A stretch of DNA of 64,000 bases. Origin: Gonatopus flavifemur (lineage: Eukaryota > Arthropoda > Insecta > Hymenoptera > Dryinidae). The translations under genes and the position numbers were made by a program. Every line of letters starts with the position of its first letter. The first letter of the stretch is position 1. Positions 46,369 through 60,389 of this stretch are shown here, piece after piece. The stretch covers positions 310,001-374,000 of the forward strand of contig JAFFJZ010000076.1 in the NCBI GenBank assembly GCA_018340375.1. The letters are read 5' to 3'. The notes below the pieces were generated by a model. The model was not told the DNA's origin and did no database searches. It was given only the letters and a program-made list of their open reading frames with translations.

Positions 46369-49300
46369 ATTCAAAACTTGTCCATTGTGTGTATTGCGTT
46401 GATATTCAAAAGCTCCATCGACAATATCAAACGAACAACCCTAGCTTGTATGAACTGACACACTCTGGCCCAGTCTTGGGCCCATATTGTCAGTTATACA
46501 ATGAAAGACCTAGAAAAATTTAAAATATCTCAAAATTCTTTGATTTCTTGGGAAATCCTCGATTCAATCCATATGAAAAACTTTTCAGAAATATATACAA
46601 TTTATATATAAACTATATTGAATAATATAAAAATTATATATAATTTCGAAAATTTTTCTACAGGGAAATAAAAATTATTCGACACGGAATCGATTCCTTT
46701 TTTATAGAAAAACTGTTGAGTTTCTATAGATTTTTATAAAATGCAGACAAAACTTAGATATGATTTCTGTACAGAAGAATCGATTTCGAATCACCATCCC
46801 TATCCTGCACTCTGATGTAAAACTATTCAATTCTACACAATTTTTTCTGCATGATTTCAATTGGAATTGGAATTGGAGTTGTAGAGAAAAAAGTTTGTGT
46901 AGAGTTCAATACTTTGACGTGTTCTTTGTGTCGAATGAAGATTGATTATACAGACAAAGGACTGCAAAATGAAACAACTCGGACTTTCGTTGTGTCGAAT
47001 CGGAATTGCCCCGATCTCTTTCATTGACTAAGCTATCGAAAATTAAAAATTCAATTGTATTGTCTTCTAAAACATGTCCTAACCATGAATCGATTTTTTC
47101 TTTGCTCGAAAAGAAAAAGCACCACTCTGAAGATTAATTATTATTACGATCGATAATCGATAGAACTTAACGTAAAGATTAATTTTCTCCTCTCATATCT
47201 CTTATCCCCTATGCCTATCGTTATCTGTATTCGGTATCGAAACAGCTCGTTACCCTTATGAATTGAAAGGGGAAAGAGATAGAAAAAAAGAGAAGAGAGA
47301 GACCCAAGTATCAGATTCGCGCCGGATGTGCAACAGGTGAAATTATACGTCGAGCGAAATTACCGATCGTCGAATTCTTCTTCTCCTTTCCTTGCTTGCA
47401 TTTTATTTCTTCTCCTTTTCTTTCCTACAATATCCAATCACGTTACTGCTATACCCAGTTTGTTACGAGACATGGACAAGCCTCGTAACAACACAAACTA
47501 ACTGCACAATTCGTATGTGTAAACACATTCTTCTCCAGTTGTGACGTATTTAATAAGCAAGCGTAAACATAAAGTTACATTCTCGCATATTTGTCGGCGG
47601 ATCGACGAATGTGGTATTGGATTGCTTTTGAATCAAGATTTCACGATCAAGAATGAAACAGTTGCAAAGGAATCCGTTACATTTGTTAAGAATAATTCAT
47701 GAAACAAGGGTAAAATGAAAAATAATTATCTTTCTATCTTCATTATTCATCTTATATCATTCTTCTATATTCATCACCGATTCCAGGTAGAGAATTTTTC
47801 AAAATCCCTCTTCAACGCTATCATGCGTTTCAGCCTGTCGCAAAATTAATACAACATATGCCTGAAGCTTCAAGATCTCGGCGAGACCGCATGCTTGATT
47901 TATGTAAATTAACTACACATTGCACGCAGGAGAATCGATGCGAGAACAAACGGTAATTTTCGTTTCGTGGCGCTACAGGCAAGTATGGGCAAGCTACGGT
48001 TACAAAGTATTTTATAAGCAATTTTGCAAAATGTAATATCATTTTACAAATACTTTCAACAAATTCATGATCCGTCAATGGAATGTGCAACATTTTACGA
48101 GCAAAGGCGATTGATCTGTTGATAATAGTTCTTAGATTTAAAATATGAACGTTAGCCGACTACTTGGTTTGTAAGGTAACAAAGGTTAAAAGGATTCAAC
48201 ATAATTTAATGATCTTTTTTGAAAAAAAAAATCTTCATGTGCGTTAAAATATCGAGACGTTATCGAAACTTGAATCATACCAATGTTGGTTCATCAATGT
48301 TGAAGTTACATGGGCTACAGGATGCGAGGTATTTATCGGGATGCGCAGAGGTTTAATAATCAATAATTTTACTCGATCTGGGCCCCAAAGGCTGCACGTG
48401 TATGGACCGTGCCAAGATCGTGCCGTAACTTTCAAAGTGAAGAATTCTCGTCCTTGTATACAGCGGCGATACATTGTTGCACATGGACAATACTTGCTCA
48501 GGGATGAATCGAAAAGAGCCCAACAACTCCCTCTACGATGCCCTTGCTTTAACTTTTTTTCATCTTGGACGTTAGCTTCTACCTAATTCTCTTTTTTATT
48601 TCAATCGAAAATGCCTTGGGCTCAGATATTCTGGATATAAAGATACTTTGATACCATGCAAGGTAGCTTTTTGGATAAATTTTTGTTATTTAAATATATA
48701 AAATTTATAAATAATAAATTCCTGTTAGCTATATTCAGTCTGTCAGATCATTTTTTCAAAGATCATAGAATAAATCTCCGAGAGAGGTGAGTGACAAATA
48801 TATTATAACTATAGAGAATCTGTAACGGGTCAGCATACCGCATTATGTTTCCTTGCTTTTCCCTCGAGAATGTTACAAGCTACATCAACTTATTATGGAT
48901 CTTTTCATACACTTGTATTTCTCTAGAAAAATTATCACAATCCGTTAAAACTGTTTTATTCGAATATTGACTTTCTAATTCCGAAATGAGTTTGACATTC
49001 TAAAATGTATCACAGCAATTGAAAAAAGATTCCCTGTTGATAATGGAAAAAAATCAAACTAACAACGGTAATAATTCATCCCCTAGATTTGGGAATTTTG
49101 ATTTCTGTCCGTGACATGATATTATACACCGCTCGTACAAGGTTTCAACGTTCCGGCAACTGTGCAATGCATTACATCGCAGTATAAATTAAAGTAGACG
49201 GTCGTTACCAAGGAACCACTACTACCATCAAAGGGAGAAAGAGAAGGAGAGAAGAGAACACCGTTGTGCAAGTTGGTGTGTGCCATCGTATAAACCGCAT

Positions 49301-52300
49301 TGCGCATTGTGCGACGTTACTGACGAGAATTATGTGCACCTTGCCAAGAATTAACCGTGGACACCATGAAGGGGTTCCCCATACCATGCCATAACCACAC
49401 ACAACTGTAGGCCTCGTACTACACCAAGTCTCAGCTCTTTACTAAGTGCTTCTTTCGCCGAGAATTGTCATGTAAAAGCTATATATGTATACGTACATTG
49501 TATTTACGTATGCTTGGAACAAGCCCATATTATAATAAGAACATGCCGACATTCGTCGGGATTTGGATGCGCTCGAATCGAAAGTACAGGGTGGTATGGG
49601 GTCTTTGGGGTTCTAGGGAATATGTATAAGAAAATCCGTTGAATGAAAAAAAAAGATGAACATTCTTATTCATATATTCTCAAATACAAAATCTCCGGAT
49701 AGAATTATCGACGAAGTTTTATATCCATCCATTAGGAGTTGCTTCTAACAGCACATACATTCGGTTCTTATCTAAAATGTAGTACATGGAATTGAAATTG
49801 AAGCAAAATGCTTTGTACGGCACTGTACGATCTGAAGAAAAGACTTTGGTAAACTACAGTGGTTGGACCATTCTATGAATCACCGGATAAAAGTTCAAGT
49901 TTAAATAAAATAAAATCTGTGAACACGGCTATTGATCAAACTGCACAAGGGTCGCTTGATATTCGATACACACAATTGAGACAAGGTTTGTTCAATGTTA
50001 TTCGCCAGAGAGATTTCATTCTCAACTCTTCTTTTCTTCGACCTTCGTTCAAAATGTATTTTGTTACGGGTATATAAAATTTCAGTTCGCGAATACATAT
50101 TTCATATCCATTCTTTCACCTTTTCTTGGAAATTTTCTTCTTATTTTGAAGATTATTCATGCGAGAGGGAACAGGACGTGAAAATATTTAAACGGCAAGT
50201 TACAAAATCTTCGTAAATCATCATGTATTTTCAATCCCGGTGTTTTTATCGAATCAGAAAATACAAAGCAGCATTGGTCTAGTTACCAGTGTTCGCATAT
50301 TGTATCCTAACTTTATAATGTGTTATACCGGAGAACATCATGCCGGATGTACCAATGAGCGACAGGCAGCGAACGAGTCAACGAGCCATTTCCGGGGCCG
50401 CTTCTCGCATATGTTGCAGAATATCACAGAAGTTGATAACAGGAATTGTCTTCTATTTACACTCGGTCGAGTAACACAGACCGAGTCTTCTTCTCACATC
50501 CGAAAAAACAATAACGGGATGAATAAAAGAAAAACAATGAAAATCCCTACTTCGAACTTTTCATTCCCAACTGCACCAATTTGTGCCTCGTTGTGCTTCG
50601 GAGAATTCATGAAAATTGCATAATTTCTTATGGCTTGAACGATCTTTAGTGCCCGGTTTAGCACTTACAGCTCGTAAAATAAAACACAAGTTCGGCACTG
50701 ATCTGAGTTATCCGAGCTGGTGTTTTTTTTCTCACCAGTGAATAAGTAACAAGTTAGTTGAAGCCAATAGGGATGCAAGTTGAAAGGAATTTCACGAACG
50801 AAAGATCACGAGCCAACTTGTGAATACTTCTGATGCATTGCCGTGTTTATCGATCATCATCATCATCATCATAATCATCATTCTTGCTCGGCTTTTTCCT
50901 TCGTCTTCTTATTATCTTTCTTCACTTCCGCGCCTGTAACTTGAAATACTGTTGTGCACGTATTTTGTGAACCAGAAAATTGATCCTCATTATGCGTGTA
51001 TGCCCGCATACACTTATTCCCGTATACTTGGAAGGCTAGAAGATACTTGAGGGTAGAAGAAATATCGCACGCAATGTATTGGCAGCTGCGAATTAACCGA
51101 TCGCATTTTCTTACGTCTGATTGACAATTTGAAAAATTTGAATCAATGTTGAATCAATGTTCAAATTCATGCACTTTCTCGTATGGATTCTCCGTACGTG
51201 ATTGCATATGAATTCAAAATTAAAACAAATAAAATCGATAGAGCATCGGTCGATATCGATCAATAAATAGTGTAATCATGAACTTATTTATCCATAACAG
51301 AAAAGGAGTGGAAGCGTATATATAAAAAAAAGGAATGAGAAGAAAAAACGAGGCAGGGGGACGTGCATTGAAACGCGTCATTCGATCTCGAAGCTGGTAT
51401 CAGGTGCAAACCAGTTTCTACGGTGCACATGAAGAGCGGAAAAGAGAACCCTGCACGAACCTTAGCGTCCGTGGACCAACAGCCAGAGCAGATCTGCAAA
51501 TGGCGACACGCACTCGTTGTACCGAACATGCACATATATATATATGTATATATATACACGTAGCTCATCTTTCTTCCTCGCCATACTTTTCTCCTGATTT
51601 TATATGCCTGTATATTGATGTATATGTAAGGACACGCGCGCATACACGTGGTTACGAACGAGTTCATACGACGTTTCTTCAAATCGGAACAAGTCTAAGT
51701 AGCGTGCACTACGATCCATTAATCGAACTCACATAGAGGAAGGAAACATCGATGGATAATATTCAATTCATATGAAACTTTGACGTTGAGAGAAAACACC
51801 GTTAATTTTTAAAATCACATACCACCAAAGTGAATTGCAGGAAGTTGATTCCCTACAAGTGGCTGGGCATGTGCCGAATATTCAAAACAATTATTGATGC
51901 ATTAACTGATTGTTCACGCAATAGACGAGTAATACATAAATCAATGGAACCCTCTCTCAATATCATGAAAGCGTACAACTGCAAACACTTGACCAACTCA
52001 ATTCGGCTGAATTCTCTAAATCAATTGCTGAGTGGAGTGAAATTGATTTAACTGATCGATCGGTCTTCTAAAATATACGCACACGTTCGTTCGTTCGTTC
52101 AATGAATGAAGTCTGATGTTCTGCTTATTATCGCGTATATGCATAAAAGTTGATATATCCCTTACGTACGATATACGATATGCCAGACGAACGATGCCAA
52201 TTGTTTTATTATTGGGAATAATTAAAAAGCTGTATCAGATGTTATTGACCGATCATTGAATCGCATATAAAATGATACTTTCGATTGTTTCACACTCTGC

Positions 52301-52523
52301 TTCATATCTATCCATGGTTGCGTTGAACCAACGATTCAATTACGATCTTCTTTTTTCCTAAACGACAAAGCGATATATTTCTTCCCGTTTTACTTCAATC
52401 GAATTCCAAGAAGAAAAATACAAAAAGCAAAGAAATCGTCGAATTCGTATCACGTATGGCCGAATGGAAGAAACGTCCGCGAGTGAATGATACACCTGCT
52501 CTCATACTTGTCTCCTTTACGAG
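46369..52523. other. Long gene-free stretch
   Basis: About 6.2 kb with no supportable gene. Longer open frames (50240-50623 plus, 51284-51682 minus and its shadow) show no domain. It contains small CAT repeats near 50850-50880 and TA-rich runs near 51536-51556. Confidence 0.45.
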
Positions 52524-52524
52524 T

Positions 52525-52688
<164 letters not shown>

Positions 52689-52817
52689 AAAAACAATGTG
52701 GGCATCCATTTATAAAAGGATTACACAAATGATACAGAAACGTGAAGCTTGTAATACAGGTAATATGAGAATCTATGTAGATGATTAAGCGGACACCAGC
52801 ATACCGACTGAGTCAAT

Positions 52818-53084
52818 ATTTTCTTGGTAAGAATTCTCTGCACTGAATTCATAAAAAGGTCTGAAATTCTTAGGAAATAATCTTTAGCACTTTATCTATT
52901 GCGGTACATCGCCCAAATTTCGAATTCCGAAGAATGAATTTTTTTTATCGACTGAGACAAAAAGATTTTCTTCGGAATTCGAAATCGGGCGATGTACCGC
53001 AATAGATAAAGTTATTAGAGATTATTTCCTGAGAATTTCAGACCTTTTCATGAATTCACCGCGGAGAATTCTTCCCGAGAAAAT
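52818..53084. mobile_element. 267-bp palindromic element
   Basis: ATTTTCTTGGTAAGAATTCT pairs with the right end, read inward as ATTTTCTCGGGAAGAATTCT. The arms stay complementary through GGTCTGAAATTCT and GGGCGATGTACCGCAATAG. Parts of an arm resemble 43803-43875. No clear duplication. Confidence 0.8.
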
Positions 53085-53242
53085 GTAACCTCAGAAATGA
53101 AGTATTCGCAAAGACATTCCAAAGTTCTGAATTCAAAATTTTTTTGTCCTCTAGATTCGCGTGAGGGTGACAATAAGAGCGAACAAATCAATGCAAAAGT
53201 GTTTAATGGGATGTGTCAAAAATAATATGTTGCCATCTACTA

Positions 53243-54524
53243 CTGTGTCCAAAAAATAAGGTGACATAGCATTTATTTTCAAAATTCTTTATGCATTCTC
53301 CCAAATCAAGTTCATCGCCTTCAAAGTAATCCCCCCCGCCCTCCCCCGAATACAATGCACTTATGCCAACGGATTTTCCAATCTTCGAAACATTTGTTAA
53401 AGTCGGTTTCCGGGATGGCCTTCAGCTTTCTCTTCGATTCGGCTTGGATCTCCTCTATCCACTCAAAACGGTGTCCCCGGAGCGGTCTTGTGAGTTTGTT
53501 GAATAGCCAGAAGACGCGCGGTGCCAAATCAGGTGAATACGGTGATTGTGGAACGATATGGGTCGAATTTTTGCGAAATAGTCACGAAGAATCAATGCAG
53601 TGTGAGCTGGGGCATTGTCGTGGTGCAAAAACGAAGAGTTGGCTTGCCACAATTCCGTTTCCTTCAGGCGAATAGCTTCACGTAAACGACGCCATAACAG
53701 TCAAAAAATAGTCTTTGTTGACAGTTTGACTCGGAGGAAGGAACTCAAAATGCACAACACCACGATAATCGAAAAAAAACAGTCAACATAACCTTGATTT
53801 TTGAGCGACTTTGGCGCGGTTTTTTTTTGTTTTGCCTCACCTTTAGCGCGATATTCACTTGATTGATCGGTTGTTTCCAGGTCGTAAGCATAAATCCACG
53901 TCTCATTTCCCGTAATGATACGATTCATCTTGTCCTGATAGTCAGATAGGATTGTTTTACACACTTCAACGCGACGATGTTTTTCCAGGAAATTTAGTGT
54001 TTTCGGTACCAATCGAGATTGAACGCGTCTGAGGCCCAAAACATCCATCAAAATGGTATCAACTGATCCTTTTGAAATGCCAACATCATCAGCAAGATCT
54101 CTAATTGTTAATCAATCTCCAATTGTTAATCAATCTCTAATTGTTTACAAGCGCCAAATCTTTGATTTTTTGGACGTGAACTTCGTCAGTTAAAGTTGAT
54201 GGTCGACCGGGACGCTTTTCGTCTTCGACACGTTCTCAACCTCCTTGGAACTCTTTATACCACTTGTAAACATTCTTTTTCGACTTAGCCTCATCAACTA
54301 AGGCTTTCTGCACCCATCCTCAACGAATCAGCAGCAGAAAGTCTTTGCTCAATAAATGCAGACATTATAAAAATCGAAAAATTCACTTCCAGAATCTTAC
54401 AAAACGAAGCGCATCTCAAACACTAATCAAAGACAGTCTTAGTAACCTAAAAATGAGAGCACTTCTCCAAATACATTTGCGCATAGAGTTTAAATTCGAA
54501 TGTCACCTTATTTTGTGGACACAG
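53243..54524 (-). mobile_element. mariner element 3
   Basis: Ends CTGTGTCCAAAAAATAAGGT and CTGTGTCCACAAAATAAGGT continue to GACAT. TA flanks both sides (53241-53242 and 54525-54526). Length 1.28 kb is normal for a mariner. One decayed transposase is on the minus strand. Confidence 0.95.
53320..54365 (-). pseudogene. mariner transposase 3, catalytically dead
   Basis: Fragments in order are M-S-A-F-I-E-Q-R-L-S-A-A-D (start at 54365), E-D-E-K-R-P-G-R-P-S-T-L, D-D-V-G-I-S-K-G-S-V, and I-T-G-N-E-T-W-I-Y. Then come H-H-D-N-A-P-A-H-T-A, A-P-R-V-F-W-L-F-N-K and W-H-K-C-I. The usual G-D-E-T-W is G-N-E-T-W, so the first catalytic Asp is Asn. The usual Asp before the F-W-L-F block is Val, so the third is lost as well; the second remains. 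Several frameshifts and stops are present. A tandem duplication of an AATTGTTAATCAATCTC unit lies at about 54100-54150. Confidence 0.92.
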
Positions 54525-54595
54525 TAGTAACATTATTGATGGACAATACATAGGCTTCAGTTAGATATTTAAGAATCAGTCGTTTTTGTAATAGA

Positions 54596-54924
54596 CAGGA
54601 GCGGATTATGGCCTGTGCCAACGGCGCCATGGCGCAGGGGCGGCAGGCCGTAAAAAGGCGGCAATCGGGTCGAAAAAAATTTTTTTAATTTTAATAATTT
54701 ATAAATCATTTTTAGGAGAATAATAAATTCTAGGCAATAAAACAACATTTTTTGGTAATAAATATTTTTCAATTTATAAAGATGAGCATTTTTTTGCAAT
54801 ATTATGAAAACTAATTTAGGTAATTAAAATTTCTTTAATTTTCGTGAAAAATTAATTTCTGCTGCCATATAAGGGGCAGCAAGCTAGATGGCGCAGGGGC
54901 GGCAGGAACCAAAGTCCGCCCCTG
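54596..54924. mobile_element. 329-bp hAT-type MITE
   Basis: The ends are CAGGAGCGGATTATGG and, inward from the right, CAGGGGCGGACTTTGG. They are flanked by GTAATAGA (54588-54595) and GCAATAGA (54925-54932), an 8-bp duplication with one change. The motif ATGGCGCAGGGGCGGCAGG occurs in the same orientation near both ends (about 54630 and 54889). No coding frame. Confidence 0.8.
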
Positions 54925-54932
54925 GCAATAGA

Positions 54933-55983
54933 AAATTCATATTTCAGAATAAACCATTAGCAATAATTGACCAGTATGAATACTCAAATCAGACTGAGTA
55001 CGATAAAAGCGTTCCTAGATATCATAACTTCACCAACAGCAGATGTATTTCTGCAATTAAATACTTACACCTCTGTATGAGTTCAGTTGTTGTCTAAGCG
55101 ACTACACTTCACTTCTTCTTGCAAAGTATAAGAAAGAACATGCAAAAACATATATACCATGACCATGAAAGTCAATTTTCCAAAGGTAAAAACCTCAACA
55201 GATGGCGAAGAAAGAATATATATGCACTTATACATCACTTGTTTCGATCTCTCTCAAGTTAATCAATCGATTCCTGTCTTCTTACTCGCATAATAAAACA
55301 CTAAAATTATCATTGTTGTACCATAAAATTATTGCCAACAATCGATCCACGTTATAAAGCTATAAAAATATTTCTTAGATGAAAGTTCGTATTTTCGAAG
55401 ATCTAGATATTCCAATTTTCAATAAAAACATCCGTCATTCTTAAGGCAAAGAACGGTCGTAAAAGCAGGAATCGCGACAACTTTGAAATATGTGAAATGA
55501 ATCCAACTTTTAAAATGAAGATCGATATAGGTATGGCTACATATATCTACTCCAACTGTCAAAAGACTCGACCCGTTGGAAACTCTTTATCCCATAAAAA
55601 GAATATATTCTGAAAACTTCGAGTTAAAATATAACTCGGAAGCAATTTTCTTTATGAGATGTCTATATCAATAATGGGAACGTATACGGAATTACGTTAT
55701 CGATTGTATCAAGTTGAATGTATAATATATTTCTGTCAATCTCTTTCGTCTGAAAGGCAATCGAAAAACATGTACAATCTGCTCTCCTGTTGTACTCATA
55801 AATACGAATATGATTATTCGCTACGATTGGCATTTCGAAATAAGAATTTGACAAATAAGATCAAATCACTTGAAACCTGAAATGATAATACATACAAAGA
55901 CGACACCACCGAGCAAACTGAGAATTTCTCTCGAAACTCGAATCATATGTAATTTTGTGCCATCAATGCAAGTGCATAAGGAG
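54933..55983. other. Gene-free stretch
   Basis: AT-rich with short frames only; nothing recognisable. Confidence 0.4.
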
Positions 55984-55991
55984 TTTAATCC

Positions 55992-58900
55992 CAGGGTTGC
56001 CAACTTGGGGGTTTTCCCCCTAGATTTGGGGGGAAATTATGCCCGGAAGGATTTTTTAGGGGGACGACTTTTGTTAGGGGTATTTTTAGGGGGATCAAAT
56101 TTCAGCTTCCTAAAATTATAATTCCACCGATATTTTACATATGACGTATAAATATTGAAGGTAGATTCCATTATCAACTTTTGGTAATCACCAATGCATT
56201 TCAAATATCCAATAGAGTAGATGCGCTTGAATATCCCGCGATTTACAGGTGTACGTCATCGTTGGCCAGACTTTGTCAGAGAGGCTATAGTTTACCACTC
56301 TCACTGACTGAACTCATTGTTTTGATTTTGACGGAAACTTTTTGTGCGAGCGAAAAAGATAATTAACGATATAATAAGGAATCATATTTACACATGTGAT
56401 CTATTTCATACGTAATACAAAAATTGATCATGCCGAAAGAAAAAAATAAGATCTATCAGCAAAAATACACTAAATCTTGGGAGAATGATCCCGCACTTAA
56501 AGGTTAGTACGAATTAATTCTATGCTTTTAATCGAGTATAATAATCCTCATCGACAAACATTTTATATGAAAACCGACAGAAAACGATTAAATTTTGATC
56601 TGTTTCAACAATTTTTCTTCGTAATGCACGTTTAGTATAATGAGGTTATGTTTGTCAAATATTTGAAGGGACGACGGGTCAAATAGATTAATTTTAAGTT
56701 AATTTACATTCAATGAGCTTTCAAACCTAGATCTATTTGAAGTTAGACAAACGTTTGTTGAACATTTATGTTTGCTTGGGGTAGGACGTTATTATTATTA
56801 TATTATAAGAAATGAACTAATACGTTTCAAAACAGACTCATATCTTTCGTGCAGGATCTTCTTCGAAGTTTGCAGCCAAAATATTTCAGCATTATTTATT
56901 TAATGAAGCAGGTAATTCAAATTCAGGTAACATTTGTTCGGTCTATGGAACGTGCTGTGATATGGAACGTTGAGTTTGATTGCGCCTTTCTTTTTCAGCA
57001 TGAATATCTGCATATGTGAATCTATATGAACGTTGATATGTTTGTTGGTCTAATAATTGAATTAGGGTTACCAGATAAAACTGGGACAGTTCGGTGATTG
57101 GATAATTCTGATATCTCTAACCATTCAGATTCCAGTTTCTAAAAGAATAAACCAATCACCGCAATATCTCGTTTTTACCTGGGAACCCTGAATAATTGAA
57201 TGGGGTGGTATATTTTTTAAATTTTCAGTGTGTATGAAATTATATTGGAATGTTGGTTGGTCGTTGGAGTACTCTGTAATAATGTTTTCTTCAACAACTT
57301 ACGCAATTTCTTCTTGATGTTTTGACTGCACTTTATAAAAATAACAACTTTGCTACTGCTTCATATAATATTGCACCATAATTATGATATTCCAATCTCA
57401 AAAATGTTTGAACTCAAATTTTTTATTTCAATTTACAGATTGGCTTTCACCCGACCCGACTAATCAAAATTCGGCACGTTGTAAATATTGTAACGCAATT
57501 TTAAAAGCACACAAAAGGATTTATTGGAACATGCGAAAACTGAAAAGCATAAAAATGCAATAAAATTCGATCAACTAGCCAAGTCATGTCAACCTTTGTC
57601 CGTAAAGTACAAACCAGTCTTATCAGACAAAATCAAAATTGCCGAATTAAGAATTGCTGCATTCATTGCAGAACACTGTTCACTTCGCACTGTCAATCAC
57701 ATGATGAACATACTGCCTCAGTTGGATTCTTCCTCAAATGTAATTTCAAATTTGAAACTTCATCGCACCAAATGTTGTATGCTGATAAAAAACGTGCTGA
57801 GTCCATGTATGTTTGATGAACTAATAGAAGAGATTGGAGATTCTGCATACTCAATCATAGTTGATGAAAGCACTGATCTTTCAACACAAAAAATATTATG
57901 TGTAATGATACGTTTCTTTTCTTTGAAAAAAAAGCAAGTTATTACAACTTTTTACAGACTTATAAAATTAGTCGATTGTGATGCAAAAAGTGTACACAAC
58001 GCCATCAAGTCTCAATTAGAGCAAGATGGCTTGAAAATAAAAATATGGTTGGAATAGGCGTTGATGGAGCCAACGTTATGGTGGGTAGATATAACTCTGT
58101 TACTGCTTTGTTCAAACGCGAATTAGAAGATTTAATTATCATGAAATGTGTTTGCCACTCACTTCACTTATGTGCTGAAAAAGCAGCCGAGACGCTACCT
58201 CGCCAGTTGGAATTCTTAGTTCGGGAAACACATAATTGGTTTTCCTACAGTCCTAAGCGATTGGAAAAATATAATGATTTATACGAGACCATGAATAATA
58301 ATCGGAATCCGAAAAAAATTCAAGGACTCAGTGGAACTCGTTGGCTCGCACGGTATGAAGCCATCAACGTTATATTGGAGCAATGGGAAGAATTGCAATT
58401 ATTGTTTTCTATTGCCAAAAGTGAAGATAAATGTTACATGGCCGAGCAGTTATACGATATCATGAGAAGATTGCCATTCAAGGCCTTTTTGATTTTCTTA
58501 AGGTATGAATTGAAAAACGTAATTCAATTGAACATGCTGTTCCAAAGTGAAGATGTTGAACCCACTAAACTACTTGAAGACTTGTTTTTGATGTTCAAAA
58601 ATTTACTACAGAAACTTGTTGTACCATCTGAGTTACAAAAACTGGATGAGGCTAAACTAGCTGAGTTTGATTTTCAGTCGCACTTAATGCATACCTCAGC
58701 TTTGTATTTTGGTTACGAGTTCCACTGTATTGCTCAAAACATTGATAACAAAGAACTTATGGATGTCAAAGAGAGATGTAAGAACTTCTTATGTACTTTG
58801 GCTGGAGAAATACAAAAACGACTACCAGAAAATTTATCAGTTTTGAAGATGATGGCTGATCTCCATCCCAAAATTGCCACATCTCAGGTAAAACCGAGTT

Positions 58901-60381
58901 TGGGCAACATCTTAACGAAAATTCATCGAACTGAGTTATACGGAAATAAGAATGATATTGAAACGGAATGGAATCAATTGCAAAATAGATCGTGGTTGGA
59001 TCTTTCTAGTTCAGCTAAATTCTACTCAGAAGTATATAATGATTGTGATGCCGGCGGACATAAACGTTTTGAGAATATTACCAAGTTTGCTATGGCTTTG
59101 CTTACAATACCTATCTCAAATGCGAGTGTAGAGCGTGCTTTTTCTATTTATAATGTCATTAAAAATAAATTACGAAACCGACTTTCACTCGAAATGCTCC
59201 AGAGTTTGATGATGGTAAGATTCAGTTTGCAGATGAATCATGGATCGTGTGCTGAATTCCATCCATCCCCTAGCATGATAAAAAAATTCAATGTATCAAT
59301 GTATGATTTTAAAAATCCAGAAAACTCTAGTGTGGAAAGTAACGCTCAAAATGATGATGATGTTCTATTAGAAATTTTTGATAACTTTTGAAAGTGTTCG
59401 ATTAGATTAAATTAAGTAAACTGTACATATCTGCATATATGAATATATAAAGATTCTATGTTAGTTCTTAAAATGTGTATTTTCATAATAAAATCAATAA
59501 TTCATGCATAGGAGTACATTTTCACTTCGATGATTTATGGCGTTTTGTTGCCGTTCTACTTTTTCTTAAACGAAGAACAATTTTGTATCCAAACAGCAAA
59601 ATTCTTGAGACATTGAGAAGATTTCTTCTAGATTTCTAAGAGGAATTGAATGCAACAGTTTCCAACGTCTGAAAGATATCTCAAATGAGGTATCTTAAAG
59701 GTGATGAATTATGAAAATAATATATTATTCAGAGAAATTTTACAATCTTCCTGAAGACATCTATCAGAGTATAAAAACAATGTCTTTTAGAAATCTAAAA
59801 GAAATATTTTCGATATTTCTAAAATTGGTGTTTGCCAGGGTAATGGAAATTGCTCAAATCTTCTGTAATTTGACTATCTGCTAGCAATAATGTGGAATCA
59901 ATTCTAGATCAGAATAAAGTTTTTATTTCAACCAAGGATAGCTGTCCTTGAATCTTAACGGAATTGACCAATCCCACATTTCTATTAAATAGTTCAACCA
60001 ATAAAGAAAAGAAGAAATTCAAGGACTATCCCTGTATTAATGGGGTTTTTATTGAATGAGAATAACGCATCAAAAAGCGTTGGTGATCAGTGTATGTATA
60101 ATGGAATATTTTTATTCAGTTGAGTGGACATTCTAATGAATGAAATTTCGTGATCGGTAAATTTCGATAAAAATGGGGAGAATATGGAAACAATATTGGT
60201 GATTATTAGTATAAAATATTCCCAGTATATGTCAGTAACGCACTTAAATAGGTGCATATGCATATACATATGTAAATAACAGTTTTTTCTTTAAAAAAAA
60301 TTTTTAGGGGTTTTTCAGTGAAATCTAGGGGGATTTCAACTCCTCTTTAGGGGGAAAGTTCAAAACGAGTTGGCAACCCTG
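55992..60381 (+). mobile_element. 4.39-kb hAT transposon with perfect 8-bp duplication
   Basis: Terminal repeats CAGGGTTGCCAACTTGG and CAGGGTTGCCAACTCG are flanked by TTTAATCC on both sides (55984-55991 and 60382-60389). Just inside each end lie several TAGGGGGA-type motifs (about 56055-56100 and 60303-60355), likely transposase-binding repeats. The element carries a two-exon transposase on the plus strand. The perfect duplication and mild coding damage point to a recent insertion. Confidence 0.95.
56430..59391 (+). pseudogene. hAT transposase, two exons, two frameshifts
   Basis: hAT transposases excise and insert their element, leaving 8-bp duplications. Exon 1 is 56430-56502 (M-P-K-E-K-N-K-I-Y-Q...D-P-A-L-K, donor GTTAGT). 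The intron ends TTTACAG at 57438, and exon 2 continues D-W-L-S-P-D-P-T-N. A BED-type zinc finger follows (C-K-Y-C, then H-A-K-T-E-K-H), broken by a one-base loss near 57510-57520. D-E-S-T-D and G-V-D-G-A-N-V-M-V-G carry acidic catalytic positions. A second frameshift lies near 58040-58045. The C-terminal dimerisation block I-S-N-A-S-V-E-R-A-F-S...N-K-L-R-N-R-L ends near 59215. Total of about 675 codons is normal for the family. Few lesions mean it died recently. Confidence 0.93.
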
Positions 60382-60389
60382 TTTAATCC

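Noticed and set aside
51284..51736. Overlapping open frames of 132 and 133 codons on opposite strands
   Set aside because: The two frames shadow each other and neither shows a recognisable motif.
59589..60060. Weak inverted repeats in the 3' part of the hAT (around AAGGATAGCTGTCCTTGAA)
   Set aside because: The arms are short and imperfect and no boundaries or duplications could be defined.
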